Shown piece by piece: positions 1 through 11,826 of a stretch of 64,000 nt of DNA (positions are counted from its first letter, which is position 1; each line of letters starts with the position of its first letter). The stretch is from contig JAAECO010000003.1 in the NCBI GenBank assembly GCA_036850795.1, positions 1,240,001 to 1,304,000 of the forward strand, given 5' to 3'. The position numbers and the translations under genes are program-made. The DNA comes from Cordyceps javanica. Lineage: Eukaryota; Ascomycota; Sordariomycetes; Hypocreales; Cordycipitaceae. The notes under the pieces are model-generated. The model searched no databases. It was not told the origin of the DNA and saw only the letters and a program-made list of their open reading frames with translations.

Positions 1-239
1 GTGAGCGCAAGGTCAAGCAGACTGTCGACTTTGATCCTCGTTTTGTCGAGTCTGACCGTCCCCGTGGCGGTGCCCGTGGCGGTGCCCGCGGTGGCCGTGG
101 CGGTGCTCGCGGCGGTGACCGTGGCGGTCGTGGTGGCGAGCGTGGCGCCCGTGGTGGTGCCCGCGGCGGTCGTCCCACTGCTGCTGCTGCTAACATCAAC
201 ACCAAGGACGAGTCTGCCTTCCCCAGCCTCGGCAAATAA
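1..239 (+). CDS. Stm1/HABP4-like RGG-box protein, 3' end (partial)
   Basis: This is the last exon, or part of it, of a gene that begins before the window. Codons run in the frame starting at base 3 and end with TAA at 237-239. About 78 residues are visible: an acidic/basic lead-in containing DFDPRFVESDRP, a low-complexity block with about nine RGG units interrupted by A, D and E, then a short tail ending DESAFPSLGK. An RGG block followed by a terminal ESAFPSLG motif is characteristic of the fungal Stm1 / hyaluronan-mRNA-binding (HABP4, SERBP1) family. These proteins bind ribosomes and RNA and help preserve idle ribosomes, and the RGG arginines are usual methylation targets. The N-terminal part is out of view, so the assignment rests on the tail. 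Another RGG RNA-binding protein is possible but less likely given the last ten residues. Confidence 0.75.
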   Translation, partial: ERKVKQTVDFDPRFVESDRPRGGARGGARGGRGGARGGDRGGRGGERGARGGARGGRPTAAAANINTKDESAFPSLGK

Positions 240-1244
240 GCGACCAATGGCCCCGATCCCTCGCCTCTCTGATTGAGTGATGTTCTGCTGTCACCGCGGG
301 CTCACAGCCAACGGAGAAGATGCGCTCGCGACGCTACGGCTCGACGAGGCAAACATGGCTTGAGTTTGTTGGGATCGAGCGGGGCATTATCATGGTTCGC
401 GCGAGCGGGCAGCCGGTAGCAAGACTGATTGTTGACAGCTGAGGGATTGTGGATGTGGCGGCCTTTTTCTTCCATGTTCTATTCTTTGCCTGCAACGATC
501 TGTTTTTCTACACGCGTTATTCCGCCCCTCCCTTACACAGGAAAAAAACGAAACACGAATAAAAAAAACCGGGCAGAACGGGAACAAAAAGAGAGAGAAG
601 AAACGAGAACTCGAAAAAAGGGAGGGCCTTGAAAAGGGATAAAGTAGGGAAAGGGGTATATTTTGGCTTGGGAGATTTTGGGTCTGATGTATTCCAAGTA
701 ATCTCTACGAGCCTCTTGAAACGTCTTCTTTTTTATTTTACACATTTTCATGATGACACTACTGTACCCTCTTGTTATTTTGGGCCGTTTTCTTTTCCTT
801 TACTCGAAAATTACTTAGGTATACTGGTTGCTATTTTGAGTCTTGATTTTTCGTATCTACAAAGAAAAGGTTGGTTTCCCAATCAATGCCGCGAGGAGCC
901 ACTATGATTTTGATGATTTGTGTGATCGGAGGAGTGTTGGCTTTGGTATCTTGGCCAAGCTGGGGTCGTGAAGTCTTGACACTTGTGATCCGCGGTCATG
1001 TTATCACTGCCACTATAAAGGAAATGATCAGTGGAGCATGGAACGACGCTACGAACGTGAAAAAGAAAAAAGCAGAAGAAGAAAACCAGATCTGGTGGCC
1101 CAACATCATCATCATGTCGTCTAGGGTAGGTTGCTGCTGACTTGAGGCTTTTCTTCTTCGATCAACTTTGACGGCAGCACGAAGAGAAAGAAAGGCTGAC
1201 AGTATGAGCGCAATTTGGCGGCTTCTGGTCTTCATCAGAGCTTC
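240..1244. other. Intergenic: 3' UTR of the Stm1-like gene and spacer
   Basis: No gene recognised. The segment after the stop has T-rich and A-rich stretches (for example around 540-620 and 720-800) that suit a 3' UTR and polyadenylation zone. Short ORFs here have no family resemblance and no splice structure. Confidence 0.6.
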
Positions 1245-1316
1245 GGTCGCGTGGCCAAATGGCAAGGCGTCTGGCTACGAACCAGAAGATTGTGGGTTCG
1301 ATCCCCACCGTGACCT
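1245..1316 (+). tRNA. tRNA-Arg (anticodon ACG)
   Basis: A full cloverleaf can be drawn by eye. The acceptor stem is GGTCGCG (1245-1251) with CGTGACC (1309-1315), containing one G-U pair. The D arm is GCC/GGC. The anticodon stem is TCTGG/CCAGA around the loop CTACGAA, giving anticodon ACG (read as ICG, arginine CGN codons). The T arm is GTGGG/CCCAC around TTCGATC. The A-box and B-box (GGTTCGATCCC) promoters are intact, and there is no intron after the anticodon. A nine-T Pol III terminator follows 12 bases downstream. The discriminator base (1316) is T. The gene lies free between protein genes. Confidence 0.95.
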
Positions 1317-1328
1317 GCGGATTATTCC

Positions 1329-1337
1329 TTTTTTTTT
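1329..1337 (+). terminator. RNA polymerase III terminator of the tRNA-Arg gene
   Basis: A run of nine T on the coding strand lies about 13 bases after the tRNA acceptor stem, the expected position and form for Pol III termination. Confidence 0.85.
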
Positions 1338-3080
1338 GTTCGTGTTGTTTCTTTCTTTTTGCTCCCCTCCATACCTGGTGCGATGGGCGCGTTGTGAGCG
1401 GGCTTGATATCTGGCTTGTTATGCATTCAACGACTGGAAGAGTGTGGCTGCAATGCTCTGCCGTTGCGCGGAAGCTCAGTGAGGCTCTCATACATGACAC
1501 GCGTACTGGTAGCGAGAGCCAAGGCCGCCGCCACAAGGGCCATCTTGAGCGGCTTGTCTACTTTGTTAGTCCATGTGTCCGCTGTTGTCTTGCTCGAGCT
1601 GATTTATAGATTCGTGGATTTGACATTATCTCTTTGAAATATTCTCGGCTGTCTCGTTCTACTTGGAAAGAAAAAGGTGTTTAACGGTGTAGTAGAAGTA
1701 CCCCAGCTCAGAAACTGAAAACATTGCCCGAGTGTTTATCTGCCTCGGCATTTCTGAATTCCTTTACCATCTGGCCACTGAGGATGATGGGCTCTGAATC
1801 GCGCCTCAGGCCCCTAGGCGGAGGTAATACACATAGTACGCACCCTGACAGCCTTGAGCCTGTGAGCACTTGTACGCCAGAGAATGGATACTTGGCATAT
1901 CGCGTCCAGCTGCTTCTATTGTTGCAAGCTGTGCAAGTTGAGCATTGCACTGGGACCCTGGGTTCATTTTGCCATGCCATGTAGAACGAATCTCATAAGC
2001 TACTGCCACATGTGGTGCTGACTGACACTTATTGAGGCACCGGCTTATCACGACAGCACCACCTCGCTCACGAACAGCGAGAGCCGGCGACACTGGGCGA
2101 CAAAAGAACCTTGCCAAGCAAGACGTGCACGAGATTGCAGAATATCTAAAAGTAGTAAAGATTTCACCCCGACCGATAAAGAGCCCCGTGCCGGCACACC
2201 GGCACTCCCAACTATGACCCGTTGTTTATACATGCGGCACCAGCAAGCGAAAGCCCTGGCAAAGACTGAACGCTGGCTGGCGTCACACTTTTTAGCTTCT
2301 CTGCATCACAAAACGAGCAAGTACCAGAACGAGAACAAAAGTGCGCCGTCTAATTCGACTGCATCGTGAGCAACTTGACAGACAGAGAATGCGGCGGTTC
2401 GGCAGTCTTAGGGCCATGTGAGATTCCTAATCAGGCAGGAGGGCATCGCCTTGATAAGCCTGGCTTGATGCCAAGTCGGTCCCCGCCGGACGGATCTCCC
2501 ATGCGCACCGGGGGTCTATTTTCAGCGAGTTGACGGGACAAGATGATGTGCTTCCTTTCCGTAGCAAAGGTACCGAGACTCCGCTCTAAGAATAGTTGGC
2601 CACTGCAGCCCCCTTCCCGCGCGCCCCCCCCGGGATGTCAAATAGAGAGAAAAAAAAGCCTAACCCCGGACTCGATGGCAGGTTCGGCGGATGCGACGCC
2701 CTGTTTATTACTCGATGCCGCACTTCCGAGGGCTGATGGCAGACCTCCTGAAAATGCCGCCGTGCCGATGGGCTGCCATTTGCATGCTAGTCTGATACGC
2801 AATCTTTTTTGTAGAATAGATGAAGACAACAATTTACCGGTCGTGTTGTGCTTGGCGGCATCGTCTTCCCATCTACCTTGCTGCCTTCTACAAGTGGCGG
2901 GATGCTTCATCTGACACCGACGAGCTCTTCATCAGCTTCCAACTCTGGAATGCCACCCAGGCCGGCCTCGAAACCTGGATTTGGAAGGTGGCGAGTTTGA
3001 TATCACGGAAACCTGCGGGTTACTGTATTGTTCGGATTCATGTTGGGCCCAAAGCCGGAGGTCAAGGACGCTTAGAAGTG
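1338..3080. other. Intergenic: spacer and upstream region of the aspartic protease
   Basis: No supported gene. ORFs of 60-130 codons occur in several frames without recognisable domains. The distal end is the promoter of the protease at 3209. There is a short C-rich run near 2625-2635 but no long repeat. Confidence 0.6.
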
Positions 3081-3087
3081 TATAAAT
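3081..3087 (+). promoter_or_regulatory. TATA box of the aspartic protease gene
   Basis: TATAAAT lies 122-128 bp before the ATG at 3209, with a CA-rich, C/T-rich leader between. This is the usual fungal arrangement for a strongly regulated secreted-enzyme gene. Confidence 0.6.
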
Positions 3088-3208
3088 ACTGCCACAAGTT
3101 TCCAGTAGTTCAAGTCCAAAAGGCAGCAGAGCTTCAGAAAAGAACTCAAAACCCGCTGAAAACTACCTCCCAAGAAAAACTCCTCCAACCTTTTCGTGTG
3201 ATTCGAAG

Positions 3209-4405
3209 ATGCAGTTCTCCAACTTTGGAAGCTGGTTCGTGGCGCTCCTGTCGGCCTCCATGGCCGCCGGCGCGGCCCTGCCCACCACCACCAAGGTCGG
3301 CGTCGTCGAGTTCAAGCAGACGCGCAGCGACAAGTTTGTCGGCCGCAACGGCCCGCTGGCCCTGGCCCGGGCCTACCGCAAGTACGGCGTGCCCGTGCCG
3401 GACTCGCTCAAGCAGGCCGCCGACAATGCATCGCCCGGCAGCGGGCGCGCCGCCGCCAAGCGCGCGCAGGGCACCGCCGTCGCCAACTCGGACCAGGGCG
3501 ACCTCGAGTACCTGGTGCAGGTGGCCATTGGCACGCCGGCGCAGACGCTCAACCTCGACTTCGACACGGGCAGCGCGGACCTCTGGGTCTTCTCGACCGA
3601 GACGCCCAACGGCGGCAACCATAACCTGTACAACCCCGGCCAGAGCTCGACCGCGCAGAAGCAAGAAGGCGAGACGTGGTCGATCCGGTACGCCGACGGC
3701 TCCGGCAGCTCGGGCGACGTCTACACCGACGCCGTGACCGTCGGCGGGCTGACGGTGCAGAGCCAGGTCGTCGAGTCGGCGCAGCAGGTCTCGCAGCAGT
3801 TTGCCGGCGGCGACAGCGACGGCCTCCTCGGCCTCTCGTTCAGCACCCTCAACACCGTCACGCCCAACCGCGCCTCGACGTGGTTCGACAACGTCACGCC
3901 GCAGCTCGACAGCCCGCTCTTCGTCGCCGACCTGCGCCACAACGCGCCCGGAAGCTACGTCTTTGGCGGCATCCCGGCCGCCGCCGGCCAAAACGTCCTC
4001 TACACCCCCGTCGACAGCAGCCGCGGCTGGTGGGGGTTCAGCACCACCGTCGCCGGCGCCGCCGTCAGCGGCATCGCCGACACGGGCACCACCCTGCTGC
4101 TCCTCGACGACGCCGTCGTGAGCGCCTACTACCAGCAGGTGCCCGGCGCCACAAACGACGCCCAGCAGGGCGGCTGGGTCTTTGACTGCGGCGCCCAGCT
4201 GCCCAGCCTCTCCTTCACCGTCGGCGGCGGCGACATCACCATTGACGGCAGCCTGCTCAACTACGCGTCCCAGGGCGGCCAGTGCTACGGCGGCCTCCAG
4301 TCCAACGGCGGCAACGGCCTGTCCATCTTTGGCGACATTGCCCTTAAGGCTGCCTATGTCGTCTTTGACGCCGGCAACAACCAGCTTGGCTGGGCTCAAA
4401 AGTAG
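3209..4405 (+). CDS. Secreted aspartic protease (A1, penicillopepsin/aspergillopepsin-like)
   Basis: Single-exon gene for 398 residues, a normal length for fungal pepsin-type zymogens. Residues 1-23 are a hydrophobic signal peptide. A propeptide follows, ending near the Lys-Arg at 84-85 (Kex2-type site), and the mature enzyme starts around residue 87. Both catalytic motifs are present: DTGS at 119-122 and DTGT at 291-294. The flap tyrosine is Y161 in IRYADGS. Cys327 and Cys359 are placed for the single disulfide of the family. An N-glycosylation sequon occurs at N228 (NVT). From the family, this is an extracellular acid endopeptidase for protein nutrition or host-protein degradation. The gene stands alone, with a TATA box 122 bp upstream and more than 1.5 kb of noncoding DNA on each side. 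Codons end almost always in C or G, so the opposite strand stays open for 417 codons; that antisense ORF is a by-product. Confidence 0.95.
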   Translation: MQFSNFGSWFVALLSASMAAGAALPTTTKVGVVEFKQTRSDKFVGRNGPLALARAYRKYGVPVPDSLKQAADNASPGSGRAAAKRAQGTAVANSDQGDLEYLVQVAIGTPAQTLNLDFDTGSADLWVFSTETPNGGNHNLYNPGQSSTAQKQEGETWSIRYADGSGSSGDVYTDAVTVGGLTVQSQVVESAQQVSQQFAGGDSDGLLGLSFSTLNTVTPNRASTWFDNVTPQLDSPLFVADLRHNAPGSYVFGGIPAAAGQNVLYTPVDSSRGWWGFSTTVAGAAVSGIADTGTTLLLLDDAVVSAYYQQVPGATNDAQQGGWVFDCGAQLPSLSFTVGGGDITIDGSLLNYASQGGQCYGGLQSNGGNGLSIFGDIALKAAYVVFDAGNNQLGWAQK

Positions 4406-7400
4406 AGCAGCGAGCGTCCAAAGAAAGCAGTTGTTTGCTAGTCAACCTTTGTCTATATTTTGCCAGGCTAGCAGATGCGTAACAAGTACATATAGTATAT
4501 AAAATGAATTGGGATTTTTGAATTTGGCATCCACTCACCAGATGTGTTGGCAACTGTACTCTGACTGGTGCAATCTACGACTGGTGCTGTCCATAAACAT
4601 GTCAGACCATGCAGCGTCGTGTACAGTCTGAACCCCGGAGATGATAGTGGCAGATTTCTACGTCACTAACTTGAGATGTCTCAGAATTAGTGACGAAAGC
4701 TATCAGTGCATTGAATGTAAAGGAACCTGGAGCTTCGGAGTAAGCAAACCAACGACGGAGCGGTGGCTCGAGTCAGTCGGTCGTATAACCGAATTAGGCA
4801 GCGTAGATGCTGTCGTTGCGCCGAATCTTGTTGAAAGGAAGCGTGAGAAGATCGTACCAATGATTTGGCATCTGCTCAGGGTAAGTAAAGCATCGTGGAT
4901 TCATCGATCAAGCAAGCGAAATAGAGCTAGCTTCTAGACTGGCTGATATAGCAAGTCTTTGTCAGAAATAAAAACGAGACAGGCATTTGTATGCCCCTCA
5001 CATCAATTTGACATTCGCCTTGTATGCTTCTGCACCTCTTGCGCTGTATGATTCAAGTCGCTTTCTATCGCGCGTACCCTTTTATCTTAACTCTCCGTGA
5101 ATTCTCTTTCCCTACAATGACCTTACTTAGGTGGTTCAGGTTGCGGGTGCTCACAAGTTTTCGAGGTATCCCGGCCAATATATGGTGCGGAGTCTCTGTT
5201 AATCTACAGGCTGGGATCAATGCTGTTATCCATTTTCAGCGACTTCTGCCAGTCCGTCCCTTTCTTTGACTTATAGTGCCTGATTTTCAACCCCTTAGAA
5301 GACTTGGGCCTCACATTTTGCTTACTGCGACACTTTCGGTACTGTGTCGAAATGCTGCGCTCGCAAGCAACTATGATCCAGCTCACAGGGTCCTCTTGCT
5401 ATCTGACATTGACCGTGGCCACGAGTGACGTCAGACTTTTGCCCACGCGCCACCTAATACTTCAATCACAGCAATGATGTGACCTGGAACTTGGCCCAGC
5501 ATGATTTTGAGAGCAACCCGAAGCCTTGAAAACGCATTGGCTCTTGGCGTTCTTTCTCCGAATTAGCATCGAGTCCAAGTACTTGCCCCGTCTATCCCCG
5601 AACTATTCCTACCAGAAATTGGACAAGCGATACACTTTTCAAGACGTCGAGAATACCATAGTGTTCTACTCGGTAGTATATCTTTTTGGCGATTTTAGGA
5701 CCCAATTTGAGCTGCGAAGGCTGCGAATGCTGCAAGGCATGCGACGTGACGGGATCGTGCGCGGCCTGTTGATTGTTGCTCTTCACGGCACCAATGCAAG
5801 CACCGTGACCGTCATCACACCATCGCGAACCAATTTCCAAACAACGCCGGCTTGGGAGCGGGAGCAAACCCGAAACACTCTTTGTAGCCAGCTCGTGTCC
5901 GGGCTGGCCTACGGACACAGGCGGTAAAAAGTGAGTGCCACCGCTCTCACTAACGTAACCATTCGAGACGAATAATGCATTTCCCTTTTACACGACAGAT
6001 TTTTGATAACAACAGTGTATAAAGCTCACAATCAAAAGGCCACCACGAAGGACAGAGACAAGTATACCATGAAATACAAGAAACAAAGAGTCGCGAGACC
6101 ATTACGCCCCAGGCTGACTGGGGGCGGAGTGTGCTCGCCAAGCCAAGCGGTTGGCCGACGAGGCACCTCTGGGTGCACTCAGAAAATACGATAAGGGTTG
6201 ATCCTTCCTCTATACACAAGTAACAACACCAGACAGGCTTCTACGGAAATTTGCATGCATAATGTGGGGTGAGAGGCAAAATCAGGCTCCCTGTGTTGTC
6301 TTGTACATGCGAGTGTGTAAGTGTGTGTGATTGTAAATATCTGTAAATGAGCCACATGGTATAGCTCCAACGGAGACGCCTGGACCGGACGAGCCCCTTT
6401 AGGTGTGACTTGGCGATTTCGGATGGATGGCAACTTGTTCTTTTCACACTAGCTTTTGTATGCCCATGTTCGGCTGGCTCGCCGCCCGGATGTTGTCGCC
6501 GTGAAAGGGGCATCGGGCGAAGAGGGACCTAGACTACCACCGCTTGAGCGGATGGCAGCCCCGTTCCCAGGCAAAATAAGTCGATGGCGGAAAAACAAAC
6601 CGAAAAGCTGAACGTACCAAGTGACATTCTGGCCAGCCTTTGGCGCTTGCAGCCGGTAGACCAAGAAGACGGCACGAGGCCAGATGTAACCTACCCAGCT
6701 AGCATCGAGCCTGCAGCCACGAAAGTCCCTGGGGCCGCCAGTTCTGCACCATTCTGGATATCAGAATCGAGTTTATGGCTGACTAGTGGTAGAGGTTATA
6801 ATTTCCGCTTCATGGTGTAGAAATCGCATATTCGGAAGGATAAAGCTGGCCGGTCACGCATTCGATGCCTCGAACTGGGCGCATGCGTCGTTTGACTTGG
6901 CCAGTATCACACCAGAAGCGCGAAGCCAAGCCAGACCCGGCAGTTTGCAGGTCACCATGGCATGAAGTTGGGGTTTGCCGATGCCTAATTCCAAGTCATG
7001 ACAGCTTCGGTACATCGTATTCAGCAGCCCATTCTGAACGACTTTCGTACCCACGCGCGGTACAGCATGTTACGCCCTGCAGCCATTCCCCAGATCTTCA
7101 GCCTCCGTTACAAGCGGAGGAACCAACCCAGTCAGGAAGTGGGCTATTCGTGGTGGTGTGGCGTGGCGTTATTAGCCGGCGGCAAGGTTACGTTACATGA
7201 GTGTGCCACGCGTGAGAGGACGCTAGGGTAAGCCCAGAAATGCAGCCACTGTGACAACAGCGTAAAAGGATGGAAATTGGCCAGAGGGCCCAGCTGACCT
7301 GTGGTCCGACGCCATCTTCTCGGCGCCGTTGTGAAAGATTCAAGGGTGCCTGGGTGTGTCATGCGTTGGCGGTGCGGCTTATTTGTATTGTCGTATGCTG

Positions 7401-10096
7401 GTCGACATCTTGCGCTACGCTGCAATGCAAAATGGACTGCCCGGCAACCATTTTGCATAGCGTCCAGCGGGCTGCCTTCGAGACGTTGGAAGGGGATGGG
7501 ATGGGAGGCTGTTCATGGGCGAGGAGGGCAGGGATGGTGGCTAAAGACGGAAAATAATCGCGACGCCACCTGGTTGATACATGTACTAGGCAAGCTTGCG
7601 AGGGCGCCACGATCTTAACCTGTGGTTGTATGGCCTGGCCGGTCATGCGCCGCAACCAATACTTGATACGACACCAGATTCGGTACTTTGGCGTCGAGTT
7701 GTTGGCAGCGCCAGTTCTGTCCCAAGTCAGCCTTTCCAGACGAGTAGCAGTACCATCGGTATCCAACCGCGGTGCGGAATGTGCCCGATTTGACCGGCTT
7801 GAAGAGAGCCGTGTATGTTGCTGCTCGAGAAGGCGAAAGAAACGACCAACTAGTTTCATGATGAGCGACCAGGGTTGCCAGGCTCAAAAACGAGGCGAAT
7901 AGGTGCTTGGTAGGCACCTGGCAGCCCTGCCGCCCCCAGCCGAACTGCTCTGCACGCTTGGCCCGCAGCGGGGCAGTTTTCGATTTCCTGGCCTTTGCCT
8001 TTGGTGATCGTAGTTAGTAACAGAGTTTCTTTCATAGAGCTGGCCGAGGGCTGAGAGCGACTGCGAGTGATGATAGAACAAAAGAATGATAAAGTAGATG
8101 AGCTTATCTGTTTTTTTAACAATAAAGCTGAGGAACTGCGCGTCTCGTGATCTGAGCAACGTGAATGTTTGTTGGCGATGACTCGCAATATCAACGGTGA
8201 AACGAGCTGCACGCTACGTGGCTAGCATCGTAGGTACTTTCCAGGGTCAAGCACCCAGACACCTAACAGTTAAAGTAGCGGTCTCTACCCGTACAAGTAT
8301 CAGTATCAGCAAGACGCGCATCAAATTCGGCACGAAACTCTATAGATAGCAAACTCAAACATTCAACCCACCTTGTTCAAAGAACAGCAGCGACTTGACA
8401 ACTGACAATGGAGCAAGTATGGCCTCATACTCGGCCGTTCCCGTCAGGCCAATGGGTTGCGCTTTGCGACTTTGACACGTAGCGGCGACGTACAAAGGTG
8501 AAGAGACTGCCGGCTGCTGACAACTACTGGCTGCAGGGTGCCGCGACAAGGAACAGGCAGTCATGCAGTTTCGCCTTAGTTGACGGTGTGGCTGCACTTT
8601 ATCACGAGCTGTTATTCTCGGCTTGCTCCCATGCTTTGCAGATTGTGAAGAGTCATCCATGGGGGACAATGCTGTCGCCGCAAACCCAGTGGCGCAAAAC
8701 GGGCATCTTGCGTTGCTTTATCAGTATTACCCAACGTGGTTGCTTCCCCGCTGTCACGTAGCGTTCTGTGTCTGGGGTCAGCCCATCCCATCCCCAATTT
8801 CTCTCCAGTGGTTCCAACGAGAATCCCCAGTTCCCCTCGTCCACGTCCCTGGGATGACATTCGTAGAGCCCTGCTGGTGTGGGGGGTAGGGCGAATGCTG
8901 ACAGAGTACCCCATGGGCCAGAGTGCCCGTAGCCCGGCAACTGGGCGGCCACGGGCTACGCGACGGTCGCCGCATGGGCTATGCAATCGACGTACATAGT
9001 ATGTCACCAAAGGCTGGTCTCTTTTCTTATCGCTAGCTTCGTGGTTGCAGGCAGCCCGGTGAGAAGTTTACGAAGGTTTTGCACACAACGAGGGACCCTT
9101 GCTGCTGGCTATCGTGCAGGTGGCGGCGGATTTGGACTCGACGTTACAGCCTGCAAAAATAGATCAGAGACAGAACTTTTTCAGGCAACATCCGGGGATT
9201 GCTTATCCTCGTAGGCTAGATGGCTAGCTAGTGCCCACTCACTGGCCGAAGGTTTTGTCCTAGTCTTTGGCCTAGACTGGCTTCCTTTCCGGTCATAGGG
9301 GGCCGCTGGAATGAAACTAGGCCCAGGATGGCGGGTCCCGTATCCTGTTCCAATCTAAACCCCCAGGCGCAATGCGTGGGTGGGCAAGCCAAAGTGCGTT
9401 TATTGCTTCTAGCCTGCACATTGGCTGGGATCAGTGGCGAAGGTCGATATTAATTGCATGGAAATATGAAGCCGTTGATGGAGGAGATGAAAGGGTGACG
9501 GGGATGGATGGGCTGGGCGACGTGTTTGCTGGCCTTCAGTTCGTTGGCATGAATCTCGAGCGCAAACGGCAAGCTGCTGACTCTCTGCCAGCTGCCAGCT
9601 GCCAGCTGCCTGCTGTTGCTGCGAGCATCCTGCTACCCATTTGCCAGAGCCGATGAAATCTCATCGCGGACTCGCTTCTTCCTTCAACCCCATCATCCTA
9701 TCCGTCGCAGCCTCACTTGCAGAAACGCACCGCGCTGGCTCGTTCTGACGCCGCCTTGCCCCATCCAACGAGCAACCGTCCATCCGACCATCCATCAGCC
9801 CAGCCCGTCCATTGAGCACCTAGATATCGACTAGACTCAGCCAGAGCGCCCCCTCCCCCAAAGAGTCAGCCACAACACGCCAGTCTGTTGTTGCAATTCG
9901 CTGCCCCTGGTGTCTTTCTTCTCCGGATACCACCCTCCACTGTCCACTTGTCTTCTCCACCAAGACGCTTTTGCTGGTGCGTGCCATCCTTCCTCTCCTC
10001 CGTCTGCTTCTCCATCCTTTTACTAACAGCGCCGCTTTGTGGCGCTAGCCCCGTCCGCCCAAGCTCCGTCGCGTGAGACGCCTGTCTTTTTGGGAA
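4406..10096. other. Intergenic region, 5.7 kb, no confirmed gene
   Basis: No convincing gene was found. The best coding hint is 4641-4880, an ORF followed by a well-formed 71-bp intron (4881-4951, GTAAGT donor, TATAG acceptor) and a short second exon ending near 5010. A stretch with the form ELGSVDAVVAPNL recalls DUF4336 proteins but most of that domain is missing (see findings). Other ORFs up to 166 codons at 5526-5927 and 7144-7917 look random. A 7-bp direct repeat (CCAGCTG units) lies at about 9587-9612. The last few hundred bases are pyrimidine-rich, as in fungal promoters. Confidence 0.55.
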
Positions 10097-10102
10097 TATA
10101 AG
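10097..10102 (+). promoter_or_regulatory. TATA-like element of the UNC93-like gene
   Basis: TATAAG occurs about 131 bp before the ATG at 10233, at the downstream end of a long pyrimidine-rich promoter. Position fits a core promoter; the match is imperfect. Confidence 0.4.
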
Positions 10103-10232
10103 GGTCTCACCCCCGAGCTTCACCTTCACTTTTGCTCTCGTGTCTCTTGTCCATCCTTCAACCAGGCCAATCCTCGCCCCTCCCCCTCACAGGAGCCACA
10201 TACCCCGGACTCTCGATAGGACACCGTCGATC

Positions 10233-11826
10233 ATGTCTGACGACCACAAGGAAACCGCCGTCGAGCACTCGGCCGACTCCAAGGAGTTTGCCCACAGTGC
10301 CGACGACGTCTACAATGGCATCGCCGATTCGCCTGCTCGTCCCACCGGCTGGATGTACAAGGGCTACACGCCCTTCGGCCGCAACATGGAGCTTTGGTAT
10401 GCCTCGCCCAAGGTTCAGCTGCTGATGATCTCGTTCGTCTGCTTCCTCTGCCCTGGCATGTTCAACGCACTTAACGGCCTTGGTGGCGCTGGCCTGCCAC
10501 CCGAGAAGGCATACGTCGGTGCCAACTGCAGTGTCGCCTTGTATTCTACATTCGCTGTCTTCGGTTTCTTCGCTGGTACCATTACCAACCGTCTCGGTCT
10601 TCGTGCTGCTCTCGCCTTTGGTGGTCTTGGTTACTGCATCTACGCCGCCTCGTTCCTTTCATATAAGCACACTGCTAATGAGGGCTTCGTTTACTTCGCT
10701 GGTGCCTTCTTGGGCGTCTGCGCTGGTATTCTCTGGTGCGCCCAGGGCGCCATCATGATGGCTTACCCTCGCGAGGAAGCCAAGGGTCGTTACATCTCCA
10801 TCTTCTGGATCATCTTCAACTTGGGCGCCGTTCTAGGTTCTCTTGTAAGTTGCATCGTAAACATGTACAAGTTCGTGTCTGACCAGAGCCTTTTAGATCC
10901 CTCTGGCCCAAGCTGTCAACGATAAGTACTCCGACCAGGCTGCGGATGGAGTTTATATTGGCTTCATTGTCCTCATGGTTCTCGGCGCTGCTCTGTCCCT
11001 CTGCCTCTGCAATGCTGATAAGGTCGTTCGCGAGGACGGTTCCAAAGTTATCATGATGAAGAACCCTACCTGGGGTTCCGAACTCAAGGGTCTCTGGGAA
11101 ACGCTGTACCAGCAGCCTTGGATTCTTCTGCTGTTCCCCATGTTCTTCTGCTCCAACATTTTCTACACCTACCAGAACAATGCCGTCAATGCTGTTGCCT
11201 TTAACGCCCGCACCCGAGCTCTCAACGGCCTCCTCTACTGGCTCGCCCAGATTGTTGGTGCGGTCATCAACGGCTTCGCGCTCGACTACAAGGGCGTCAA
11301 ACGCTCTACCCGTGCCCGTGTATCAATGATCTTCCTCATCGTCTGCACCTTTGCTGTCTGGGGCGGAGGCTGGGCTTGGCAGAAGGACCAACCTACCCGA
11401 CAGTGGCACAAGGATCACGCTGATGCCCAAAAGCTTGACTGGGCCGACGGTGGCAAGTTTCTTGGCCCCATGTTCCTGTATTTCTTTTATGGCTGGTATG
11501 ACGCTATCTGGCAGACCTGCATTTACTGGTACATGGGTGCGCTGTCCAACTCTGGTCGCAAGGCTGCCAACCTGGCTGGTTTCTACAAGGGCATTCAGTC
11601 TGCCGGTGCCGCCATTTTCTGGCGTCTGGACGGCATGAAGCTGGCTTACAACACCATCTTCGGTGCCACCTGGGGCTGTCTCGCCGCCTCGCTCCTCATT
11701 GCTGCCCCCGTCATCTTCATGCGCATCCAGGACCACGTCTCTGTGGAGGAAGATCTTAAGTTCTCCGACGAGACGATTGAGGATGTTATTGCGATGCCAG
11801 AGAAGCGTGTTGCGGGTGAGGCTTAA
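10233..11826 (+). CDS. UNC93-like / DUF895 MFS-fold membrane protein
   Basis: Two exons, 10233-10844 and 10897-11826, separated by a 52-bp phase-0 intron (GTAAGT donor, CTGAC branch, TTTAG acceptor), give 513 residues. The chosen ATG begins MSDDHKETAVE; the frame stays open upstream, but earlier sequence is C/T-rich leader. The N-terminal 45 residues are hydrophilic. About eleven or twelve hydrophobic segments follow in an MFS-like layout: one group before residue 210, a charged cytosolic loop around 245-275, then a second group. The C-terminus is acidic. The phrase CFLCPGMFNALNGLGG in the first membrane segment is typical of fungal UNC-93/DUF895 proteins. These are plasma-membrane or endomembrane proteins whose substrates are mostly unknown; some plant and animal relatives affect K+ channels or act as adaptors. 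Specific function here is not known. Confidence 0.9.

Noticed and set aside
1..276. 91-codon Val/Ala-rich ORF in frame 1
   Set aside because: Wrong frame of the RGG-repeat coding sequence; the frame starting at base 3 gives the RGG block and conserved tail.
3146..4399. 417-codon minus-strand ORF opposite the protease
   Set aside because: Antisense shadow; the plus strand has full catalytic motifs, signal peptide and TATA box.
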